Source: Hansfordia pulvinata (Eukaryota > Ascomycota > Sordariomycetes > Xylariales). From it: a stretch of DNA of 64,000 bases. Shown in pieces: positions 54,278-64,000 of this stretch; the first letter of the stretch is position 1; each line of letters starts with the position of its first letter. The translations under genes were made by a program, and so were the position numbers. The notes beneath the pieces are model-generated. The model saw nothing but the letters and a program-made list of their open reading frames with translations, did no database searches and was not told the DNA's origin. Location of the stretch: the NCBI GenBank assembly GCA_006538405.1, contig BJKQ01000004.1, positions 1 through 64,000 of the forward strand, read 5' to 3'.

Positions 54278-57200
54278 GCACCTTCACGCCGCCCAAGTCG
54301 AAGCACGAGCTTGCAAGGGTCGAGGCCAGCGGCGCTCTGATAGGCAACGGGTCGAGATCCGCCAACGACGATCGAAGGTCGAGTGCAACATCGCGGTGGA
54401 GGAGGCCCTCCTTGTCCACCCCCCAATGCCCCCCTCCCGCCCTCTGAGTGCAAGGGTCCAGCCACAGACAAGGGTGGAGGTGAAGAGCCCAACTCGTATC
54501 CGTCAACCCCGCAAGCGCCGAGGGGGCCAGTGGCACGGCTCGCTCGATCTGTTGCCGGCACACATCGCAGACATGGCTGCCAAATCAAGCCAGACTGAAC
54601 GCGTGCTCGTACGAGTACGTGGGGAGTGAACTGGCTCTAGAGAGTTCAAACGACAAAGGGGGGTTGCAGTACGAGTAGGCGATTTACCTTCTGAATGAGG
54701 CATGCATGGCAGGCCGAGAACATGGGGAACCAGGGAGGGCGATTACCGCGTTCAATCTAGGAGTGCCATGGCCGAACAGCGTGGAAGCAGCCCGTCGGCA
54801 GGCGTACAAGTACGAGTACCCATAGCCCATGAGCGGACTATTAGCCTGCCACACGGTACTCATTCGCAACTCGAGCGTACTCGAAGAGAGCACGGAGGGA
54901 AGCCAAAAAAAAAAATAAGGGGAAAAAACGGCGAGGGCTGGCGTTGGACCCATGCACGGATTTGAGGGTCTCGACTCGAAGACCCTAGTCCTGTCAACCC
55001 GGCGAAGACGCAGGCACCCTGGCTAGGAGCAAGACTAGCCTATGCTAACCCAGGCTCGACGACAGGGGCGCGGGCACCCGACAGGGGATGTTGTTGCACC
55101 GGCAAGCGGGCAGCCCGAACCGGAGGCCGAGCGGAACGAGACCCTGAGCCGACGGACGTTTGATGCGGGACGCGGCATTGGCAGAGAAAGGCTCGTATCC
55201 GGGGCTGGTCGCGTCTGCTGAGAAAGAGAAGCCTCCGCGGTACTCGTAGAAGTCGGGTGCATGGCGATGTGCGCGGTGGGACGACGACGGAAGAGACATC
55301 ATCATGGCGAAGAGGCGAGCGGCCACGCGGTGAGGACTCCCGAGCGACCACCCGCTGCCAGCCATACTCGTAGGCGGCACGACGGATGCGCAACCCCAAG
55401 TGGCGACGAGTGCCCCGTCGCCCGTGCATGGAGCCACTCCGCAGATCGGAACGCGCCAGCATGCAAATCGCGCGCGACCAACGTGGGGACGATGGCGGCC
55501 AGCCAGCAGAGGGTTCCTGGCAGTGGCAGACAGGAAGGCCGACCGAACAAAGAGGGGGCGGATACAACCTGCGGTGAGGGGGAAGGCGGAGGGGGCGAGA
55601 GGCAATATCACACGGGCTGCTGAGACGAGACGACAATTGGATGCATGTCAGTAATGTGTCGGCGAGCGCGCTAGACGCGACCGAACGCGCGACGTCATTG
55701 CCTGCAAGCACTGGCGAACCGTGGTTATAAGGTGCCTAATGGATGCCAGGAGGTACCTTCCGGAGGTGGATGGGGGTCCTCGTACCCCCTTCTTGCACGC
55801 GCAGGAGACGACCCAAGTATCTTGGATGTACTGAGATCATTGCTCGCACGACGGGAAGGCTTATTAGTGTGCTAGGTAGATACCTGCAAGATACACCTGA
55901 AACAATGTCAATTCTTAACCGATTCGTCAAGTACTCGTATTGGCCATTCGGGCAATTTCTCATCCACAGATCAGCCCACGCTTCTAACGGTTAGTTGCAG
56001 AGCCCCGCGGCTCCTACAATGTTGGTACGCGACTCCAGTACAACAATGAAGATGCGTTGTGGAAGGCTTGGCTTGCCCGGTAAGCAAAATGCATCTTCAA
56101 GGTAAATCCTGAGGGGGGTGTTGTTCAGATTACCTAACGCCGAGCGTCAAAGGGAGGCAATAATGTCCTTACTTCTGGTGACCTTGATCGAGTCTAAAAC
56201 GGCGCTGTCCACGTCAGATCAGATTTGAGAGAATTATCAAGAAGCGCAACTTGGAAAAGGGGGAAATGAACGTGCTAAGTTAGTGGTGAAGACACAAGTA
56301 CCACGGATGAGGCCAGGCCGGCATCAACGGCGCCTCGCATCCTGCCACCTCGACATTGTGTGACGCAGCCGCAAATAAGGGCGGTTTCTAGTTCACGGCA
56401 TCTGCCTGGCGACCCGGTCAGAGACGTCACACAGTGACGCACGTAAGCAGTGCGCCAGGCTGCTGACTCGCATCTTGTTCATCTTCATACCAAGAAGGGC
56501 TGAAAACGAAGCCGTTGGCGAGCCTCTCTGCAGGTACCGGTTCAGAACACGCACGTGCCCTGGCCGGCCGGCAGCCTCCTCAGCAGCGCAGCGAAGCCCT
56601 TGCTACTCGTACATAACTGCGAGTGCCGGCGGAAGGCGGGTTCTGGCCCCCGACTCGACATACCATGTTCCATGCTTCGGGCACCCTGGCTGCAGCGCAA
56701 GCAGGGGTTGACATCTCTCGTACGGTGAGGGAGTGAAGGGGTTTCTTCTGGGCGCTTTTGTGTGCGTCCTTACTCGTGCTCCCTGCTCACCACACGGATA
56801 CGTGCGTACGAGTGTGAAGACGGCCGGCTGTCGGTCGGTCGCTTCTTCCATATCGTACACCTAAGCTACCAACAGATAATGTAGGGAGTATGCGGGCAAT
56901 GTCAGCGTTAACAAAAGGGCACCCATGTGAATCTGGATCCACCAGGGACCATATGTCGGGTGTATCGTATACGGACACAACATGAGACCCGAGCAGGAGG
57001 TGAACAGGAAACACCTCCACGCGCACATCTGGCGCCCCTAATTCTCGACGCGCACAATCGAGAGATATTGCACACCCAATGTGCTCCGTACTCATCAGCC
57101 TTTCAGAGCACGCGAGGCCTCGGCCCAGCCCGAAACCAGCCGGCGGCTTTGGCAGACTATGGTTGCACCGTTCCAAGTGTCAGGGCTTCAGAAGCGTGTC

Positions 57201-58450
57201 GCCGCGCGCCGCCTGTGTTACTCGTGCTCGTCCTGGCCCCACGGCCAGGGCTCAACAGGCGCTTTGAGCGCCTGCAATTGCAAACATTCGTCAGAGGTCC
57301 CAGAGGGCAGTGGCTATGTGTTGAGCACTTTGCCACCTTCACCCTGGCATCCCATACGCGTACGCTTGTCCTCCCGTAACGTGGGGCTGGGCCGTTGAAA
57401 GAGGCCGCCCGGCATCCCCTCTGACGTGCTCCCACTCCTTCTTATCTTACGGGGTGTTCGTGTTGCCAGTAAACCTTCAACAGTCATCAGCTCTCATCCT
57501 GCGGCGACGAAAGCCGGGCTTTTCAGTCGTACTCGTAAGCACGATGTGCCATGGCTTCGTTAGGAAAGACCCGCTGTAAGCCGTCGTCGTGGTCCCTGGA
57601 GATGGAATGCCTTGCGGATATTAATAACACCACATCTTGTATCACGGAGCAGGCGTCACCTCGACGAGTGCTCAGAGCCTCTCGAGACTTTTGGCCTGGC
57701 GCGCAGGGATGGCGGGGAGAATTGATCAGGGAGCGTGTACTCGTATGAGACGAGACCTGAAAGAAACCTAAGAAATCATAAGAAAATCCCACCGTTGCAT
57801 TGGATGTGGTGTTGACCGTTGTTATGCGGAGTACCTGATGAATTAAGGTACTCGTAGTGCTCCGGTAGGTACGCAGTCGGCACGAAGTGTAACCGTACAG
57901 ATGATTGTGCCCAACAAGTATCTATACGCCGGGATTGGCGCTCAATTGGTGCAGGGTTGGTACGGGGTTCGATTTCTCGCTCTTCCCCTTTCTGGGCAGA
58001 TACATGTGCGCCCTGGCAAGTGCCTATCTGAGTACCGGGCTACTCGTTCTTGTAGTGGATGTCCTCATCCGTGGGCCCCCACCACCCCTGACCCAGAGAG
58101 GAAATGCTCCATCGGCTCGACTGACTGACTGTGGTCTGATAGGGGCGCGAGGGGTCGTTTCCAATGGAACTTGGGTAAAGTGACCCTACTTGCTATTTGA
58201 CCGCCTTTATAATCTGCCTTTCTGCTGGGTCACTGCTGAAGATCGCGCGCACAGCATACCTACTACCTACGGTACTATGTATGTAGGTTAGGTACCTTTA
58301 TGGACGTGAAGTGCCTGGTATCCGCAATGCACTGCCGAGTCGTACCTGCTGTAAGTAGGTAGTAGACACAGGTCGAGAGCACCTGCATGCGGTCTGGTAG
58401 TATCTCCAGGGTGGTGGAAAGCACATGGCTTGTCATGTCAGCTACTCGTA
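52736..58450. repeat. Dispersed TACTCGTA/TACGAGTA motif cluster
   Basis: Nineteen exact copies of TACTCGTA or its reverse complement start at 52736, 52832, 52921, 53472, 53668, 53738, 53759, 53837, 54609, 54670, 54811, 55241, 55365, 55932, 56604, 57530, 57738, 57849 and 58443. By chance this 5.7-kb stretch would hold about 0.2. Flanks differ from copy to copy, so it is not one duplicated element. Five further copies lie at 32689, 33909, 34446, 35685 and 44398, all outside genes. Function unknown. Confidence 0.75.
54188..54272. repeat. (CT)n microsatellite
   Basis: About 85 bases of CT repeats with one internal TTCT interruption near 54234. It creates artefactual Leu-Ser and Arg-Glu open frames on the two strands. 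Confidence 0.95.
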
Positions 58451-59863
58451 GCTTTTCCGTATATCGTGTCGGGTCGTGGAGTGCACGCCCTCCTGTCTTT
58501 GCCACCCCCTACGTCGGTAAGGTATTTACTTGACGAGTAATAACATCACCATCGTTTGCCAGATTCGGCGTCTGCCGATCCACCTGGTCTTTGAACCCTT
58601 CGCGATTTGCTCACCACCCGCGGGCGACTGACCCCTTGAAGTTTTTATATAACCACGAGCAGTGTGCTTTTGGTGCACCAAGACCTCCCATAACAGGTAC
58701 TATTCGCCCACGCCGGCTGTAGGTACTGGACGTCCCGCGTTCGCGCTGGTAGCCTTGTAGGTACATCAATGTAGCTTGATGAAGTGCTCCGCCTTGATGT
58801 TTTCCGGGACAATCCTGCCTCATTTTCTCGCATATCACCATTGGATGCTTTGGCCGGATAGGTAAGTACCTAATAAGTCTAGCAAGCGGGAGTATGCGCT
58901 GTACACCAGGCGAGTGCATTGGAAGTGCTCTCTGGGGGGGGGGGGGCGGGCGTTGGCAGTTCCATAGGTGGACTGCGGGAGTGCGAGTACACTTTTGGAG
59001 GAGGTCCGTCCATCTAATACGGAGGCCCATCCAGTCACATAAAGGTACCTAGCGATCCGTACGTACCTACCTTAGCCCGTGTCCACGGGTACGAGCATGA
59101 GGTACAAGGAAACCGCCAGACGTTGGGTTTAACTTTTAGCTGTTAAGTGCGGCAATCCGAGAAAAGGGAGGCGCCTCCACGCCATTGCTGGGGCCGCCCG
59201 ACTCAACGCAACACGCATCGTCGCCTCGTCACGTTTGCCGTTTCCCTCCCTTCCCCATTGTCGCTCAGCACCAGCACCAGCACCAGCACCAGAAGCACCA
59301 GTCCGACCCGGCCCACTTGGTCGTCCACTTCCCGAGACACGACGCGCGAGACAGCCTCACCCACGGCCACCCTGGTCTGATTTCTTATCGTCTACCTGCT
59401 CTGCCTTCGCTTTGCCCGCCGCCCACGACTGGCGCCCGCGCGCACGCACTGCCCGACTGCCACCCGACCGCCACCACCGACTCTGACTGACCGACCGGGC
59501 TACCGCCCGCCCGATCCGCTCTCTGCTCAGGCTTCTTTCTCCCGCGTCTCGTGCTTCACGACACCCTCGTTTTCGTTTGCGCCCTTTCCTCCTTCTCCTT
59601 CTCCTCGACGACGACGCCGCCGCCGTTGGCCCACACACCCGACTGCTGTCTCGCTCTCCTCGCAGCCCGCACCCCGCTGTTTGCCTCAGTGCCTTGGGAC
59701 CTGGAACCTGGGCCTCGCCGTTGGCTTATGACCACCTTCCTGGCATTTTCTCGACGCCCTCCGCCGTCGCTCCACATCTCTGGGAACCCTTCGCTCTCCT
59801 GTCCGGCACGCTGCGCCATTCCACAGCAACCCTCCCCGCCCTTAGGGTCTGCCTCTACGTGCT

Positions 59864-62800
59864 ATGGCCAACTCTTCGGCCCCGCTGGCCGACTACTTCT
59901 GGATCGCCGGCCTCGAGTCTATCTCCTACCAAGATCTACCTAGTCCTCCATCCGCCACTCAGGTAGAGACCACCATCACCGAGGATGGCGAGCCCGACGA
60001 GCCTCCCGCCCCCAAGCCGGCCCCCAGCGCCCTGCCCTCGCGCGCTAGCGGCAGCAGTGCTCGTCACTCCCATCTCAGCTCCAACAATCGCATTTCTAAT
60101 GCCTCGTTCGCCAACTCGGTAAACACCGCACTCGATGAATTGGAGGGCAACACTCGCAGCAATAGGAGCAGTGCGACGATCCGCCCCAATCCATCCCCGG
60201 CCCCGGCCCCAACCCCCGGCTCCGACGGTCTCTTCCTGGGCGACTTTGACTTTGACAAGGCCTTGGTCAAGTTTGCTGCCGAACGCGAAAACTTCCTCGA
60301 AGACCTCAGCTTCTCGGCCGGCGCAAAGACCGAGTCTAGGCCTCCGATGGTCCGGCCGCGCACCGAACAACTCAAGGCCGATGAACCTCCCAACTCGAGC
60401 GGCCGCATGAGCCCCATGAAGAGCTTCAGGGGCAGTATTCGCGGCAGCATGCGGCGCAAGATCAGCTTCAAGGACATGAACAGCATGAAAAAGCAGCCCT
60501 CTGCTCCCAAGCCCGGTAAGTACTGCCAGCTGGCCCGCGAAGCCCAATGATGTGGAAGCGTCGCCACTTCAGCCCTTGATAGCCATCCGGAACGAGTTGC
60601 GCCGCTAACCAGTCTCCCAGCATCAATCCGCACCACCAAGAGACTGAGTAATTACAATGCGGTCATCCCGCCTCCGGAACCCTTGAACCTCGACCCCGAC
60701 ATGCACCCCCTGAAACGGCGCTTCGAGCCGGAGCTGCTAGACCGGTATCCTCCTAGGAACGCCGACGAAGACTTGGCGAGAAGGGGCCGCTTTCCCGACT
60801 ACGTGCCTATGTTTGCGTTTCCCAACGACATCCAGATAGTCTCTTCCGATGATCGGCCACGCTCAACCTGGCACGGCTTTACAATGACTTCCGACGACAA
60901 CTCTAAGATCTATGGCGTCACCATCATTGTCTGGACGGCTGTGACCTCGGACGTGGCCGAAAACATCGAACGGCGGTGCGAGCGGTGGCGCCAGCGGCAC
61001 ATGACCGAGGAAGAGCGCGAACTAGCAGGAAGCCTCGGCAGTAGGCTTGCCTCTGAGCGCACCCACTTGTCCCAGATGCTGGCCAAGCTGCCCACTATTC
61101 CCTCGGGCACCGCAGCCCGCGATGCCCTGGACGAGGAGATAAGCTCGGTGGAGGAGAAGATCAGCCTGATGACGGAGATGCTCCGCCCTTTGAGACACGG
61201 TGCGGCCTCCAAGATCGACGGCTTGACGGCAGGTGAAAGCGGTCTGTGGACTCCACGCGCTTACGGCATCCTCGGAAGAGATGCCAGCTTGGTGGGTTTC
61301 TGGAAAGACTGGCTGCGGGCGGTGGTGGTGCCCATGACCGACGGGGGCATACTCCGTGTTCCCCCGAGCTCGCCCCGCGTCGGGCGGTGGCAGCCTCTCG
61401 AGCGATATGTCGTCAACCTTTGTGCCGAAGCTTTCAGCCCCTTGAGCTCGAAAACGCAGGTCGAGATAGGAGTCCGCGAGCTGCGCCTGTATGCTCGCAA
61501 GGAAGCCGTCAACGAGTTGCCTGGCTCTCGTGGGACGGATCTCTATGCCCTATTCCGCTCCCTTTCACTCGAGAACATCATCACCCTTCTTGAGCACGCC
61601 ATGTCCGAAGCTCGCATCATCTTCCTCTCCTCTCATACCTCCATGCTCCACCTGGCCTGCCACGCCCTGGCAAACCTCCTCTACCCCCTGACTTGGGCCA
61701 GCATCTTCATCCCGGTTCTCCCTGCTCGCCTTCTCTCTGCTCTCGACGCTCCCTGCCCCTACATAGTCGGAATCGAGAGACGCTACGACAAGATCGAGCT
61801 GCCTGACGACGATTATGTTTTGGTTGATCTCGACAAGGACAGCGTCGACGCTACTGCCCTCCCTGTCCGGCTTCCCAAGCAGATCCGCCGCAAGCTGATG
61901 GCACTCCTGCAAGTAGCAGCACCCCACACTCTTCGCTACGGCGTCACCACTGGGCCCCCTCCGTACGCCGTCGAGTCCTTTCCCTACGATGCCTTCTCCG
62001 CCGAGAACGCGGCTCTGTTCCACGAAAAGACAACTCCCAGCACGCTCGGCAAGTGGGTGGCACAGAACTCGTCCTCTTTCGGGGAGCCCGTGCCGCGCGA
62101 GGCGCTGGACCTGCCCGTCTTCAATGCCTTTGCCAACGCCAAGCCGGGGTCGTCTGAACGACCCACGACGAGCAAGTCCAACAAGACAAGCCCGCAGTCG
62201 TCCGTGTCCCCTGCGTCAATTCACTCCCCGCAGCTACCGCTTTCCCCCTCGACGCCCATCTCGAGGAGCGATTCGGGATTCGCCCTGACCAACACGTTGC
62301 GCGAGAAGAGGTCGGGCCATTTCAGCACGGAGGACAAGGGCCGCCGCAGCTCATCATTCGGACATGCGCCACCTGTTCACCGCCCGAACGCGCCATTTCT
62401 CTACGGCCATCAACAGAACCTGTCCATTTCAGCAATCTCGGTCGACTCGAAATCGTCGTACGGAGGCTATGCGCCCTCGACCTATGCCCAGTCCACCATT
62501 GCCGCCTCCACGCTCATGCCCAACATGCACATTCAGCCTGTGGAGAACACGGACACAACGGTCTGGGTTGAAGGGCACTGCTTCAAATTCAACGCCAAGG
62601 ACACATCCTCCAACTGTGCCATCTGCGAGGAGCGAGCGGAGGGAGACGGCTCGTACAAGTGCACAGGTTGCGGCATCAGCTGCCATGGACGCTGCCTGGG
62701 ATGCGTATCTCTCGTGTGCCCCACGGCTTTCAACCCGGATAAGGTCAGAGCTGCCTTTGTGCGATGTATGGCAAGTCTGTTCTACACATACAGGAAGCAT

Positions 62801-63457
62801 CTGGGCCGGCCTTCGCGCGAACAAAAGAGCCACGGCCAAATATACGCTTTTGACATGAGTGGGTTCATCAAAAGCTTGCCGTACGACCAACAAGAGTATA
62901 CCACAATGTTGCGAGATACCCAAGGTATGTTTATCTGGCTTCCCAGCAAATTCCATGGAAACCCAATGGGGTCATATACTGACGGTTCGGTACCTACAGC
63001 ATTTAATGAATTCATCCACCAGCGGGAAACAACACCGCCTGGAAACCCGGAGATCCGCCTGTTCGACGAGATACTCGTGGCGAAGAAGTCCAGAGGCAAG
63101 CCTGGCTTGACGTCGGGCCTGTCCCGTCTGTCCACCATCCGAGCGTCCCACGGCGTCTCGAGCGGCATGCAGCCGCCGAGAAGCAAAACAGCGGTCAACT
63201 CCTACCTGACTGATGACTCGGATCACATTTGGCGTACAGCATCTGTTCCGATGCCCAGCTCCAAATTCGATGGCGAATATCGCAGCGTGACGACGCGCAT
63301 TCCGTCGCGACTGGACACATCGTTGATGAAGGAGCCGCGTGCCATTCAAGGAGTGCCGCGCTTGGAGCAGCGTAAGAAGGGCGTCATCAGAAAACAGGTG
63401 CCCAGCATGATGGGGCTCTCGCCGACCTCTCCTGTATCACCTGCCAAGTCGAGGTGA
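59864..63457 (+). CDS. DENN-domain protein with C1 zinc finger (putative Rab GEF)
   Basis: Three exons: 59864-60515, 60621-62924 and 63000-63457; introns 105 and 75 nt, the second in frame (donor GTATGT, acceptor CTACAG) and its removal giving MLRDTQAFNEFIHQRE; 1,137 residues. The N-terminal 215 residues are Ser/Pro-rich, ending in a basic patch (FRGSIRGSMRRKISFKDM). uDENN starts near residue 260 (FPDYVPMFAFPNDIQIV, STWHGFTMTS, IYGVTIIVWTA). The cDENN core follows (ITLLEHAMSEARIIFLSSH, YPLTWASIFIPVLPARLL, YIVGIERR), then a Ser-rich linker. A C1-type finger with His and Cys ligands (GHCFKFN, NCAICE, YKCTGCGISCHGRCLG) lies at about 869-917, and dDENN at about 960-1010. DENN proteins activate Rab GTPases in membrane traffic; the C1 finger may bind membrane lipid. 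The frame is intact. Confidence 0.9.
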
Positions 63458-64000
63458 TAGCCAGTCATTCTGGTCATTATTTTCAGTCGAAGGGCGCTCC
63501 GGAGCACTTGATCAGATACCTATTGCTTCTATAAAACCAGGATTTGACACGGTACGCCCACTGCAAGTTGGGAGTGGGTGTTACATAATTGAGATAAGAA
63601 GAGGGTCTACATTGGCGCCACACATATCCAAATTGTGCCCGGACACACGCCCTCTCAGATGTGCCAGGGTGCATTATCCCCCATAGTTGAGTGGAAGAGG
63701 GTCGCCGACGAATGAGGCTCGCAGCATGTAAGAATATCGAAGTTCTTCCGTAGCCTACGAGGCCACGAGGATAATATTAGACAGCATAGACGGGGGAGCG
63801 AGTGGGCATGAAGCGGTAACGGTAAGAGGACACCGCCGTGTATAGATTATGCTGTATCTAGCTTGGACCGCGAGATGATGAGCCTGCCTCGTTCAGGTTA
63901 CATATAAAGGAGACTCTCCAGGCTTTGCCTTGTCGGCCGCCAGTGTCCTTGATGCCGCTTAAGGGGAACAAGCCCAGGAGCCCGGGCTGAACATACCAGC
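63458..64000. other. 3' flank of the DENN gene
   Basis: No further gene is visible before the window ends; it presumably holds the DENN 3' untranslated region and intergenic DNA. Confidence 0.6.

Larger units (their letters stand above)
51657..59863. other. 8.2-kb gene-free region with pyrimidine-rich leader at its end
   Basis: The longest stretch in the window without a supported gene. It contains a C16-A10 homopolymer junction at about 53178-53203, a long CT tract (54188-54272), a dispersed TACTCGTA motif, and TACCTACC/GGTAGGTA motifs (53570-53580, 58255-58300, 59040-59075). From about 59160 to 59860 the plus strand is C/T-rich and is probably the 5' leader of the DENN gene. Open frames are short and overlapping; I found no domain or secreted-protein signature. 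Confidence 0.55.

Noticed and set aside
53904..54563. Open frames with long Arg-Glu or Leu-Ser repeats
   Set aside because: Produced by the (CT)n microsatellite on the two strands.
58611..59030. 139-residue minus-strand open frame
   Set aside because: Interrupted by homopolymer-derived proline runs; no start context or domain.
1..64000. CRISPR arrays, insertion sequences, operons and bacterial ribosome binding sites
   Set aside because: None present; the introns and telomere show this is fungal nuclear DNA.

Overview
The window is the end of a chromosome of a filamentous ascomycete fungus. It opens with ten copies of the telomeric hexamer TAACCC. The genes have short introns (about 50-170 nt) with GT...AG ends, coding DNA is GC-rich, and the first 2.7 kb is extremely AT-rich in the way repeat-induced point mutation (RIP) leaves DNA. 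Gene content (Zn2Cys6 regulator, DUF4470/MYND protein, pirin, small secreted proteins) fits Pezizomycotina, most likely Sordariomycetes; that class assignment is an inference. No tRNA, rRNA or CRISPR was seen. Spliced models were built by hand from the sequence.

Layout. 1-63 telomere. 64-2760 RIP-degraded DNA with a readable relic of a chromovirus (Ty3/Gypsy) integrase tail and chromodomain. 2.8-20.6 kb is a subtelomeric accessory region: a secreted aspartic protease, an HtrL/WlaTC-like luminal protein, a MYND/DUF4470 protein, a TauD-type dioxygenase, and five small secreted proteins. One of these is a two-exon, 79-residue, four-cysteine protein on the minus strand; three carry a Lys-Arg (Kex2-like) site after the signal peptide. 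A sixth small secreted protein lies at 34.5 kb. 23-25 kb holds a bHLH transcription factor with a long pyrimidine-rich leader. 25.6-39.1 kb holds a Zn2Cys6 regulator divergent from an Ldh_2 family dehydrogenase, followed by a fumarylacetoacetate-hydrolase-family enzyme and a membrane-anchored or targeted pirin; the first three look like a small catabolic module. 40.1-51.7 kb holds methionine synthase (MetE/MET6 type), a long disordered protein of unknown function and a class 3 lipase. 59.9-63.5 kb holds a DENN-domain protein with a C1 zinc finger.

Two large-scale patterns stand out. First, every gene from 40 to 51 kb has a reading frame broken by single-base changes, mostly one missing base in short C or G runs, while genes on both sides are intact. 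MetE (three breaks) and the lipase (three breaks) become full-length family members if these six bases are restored, so local consensus error is the simplest explanation, with real decay the alternative. Second, the 8-mer TACTCGTA (or its complement) occurs 19 times in the gene-free stretch 52.7-58.5 kb and only five times elsewhere that I found.
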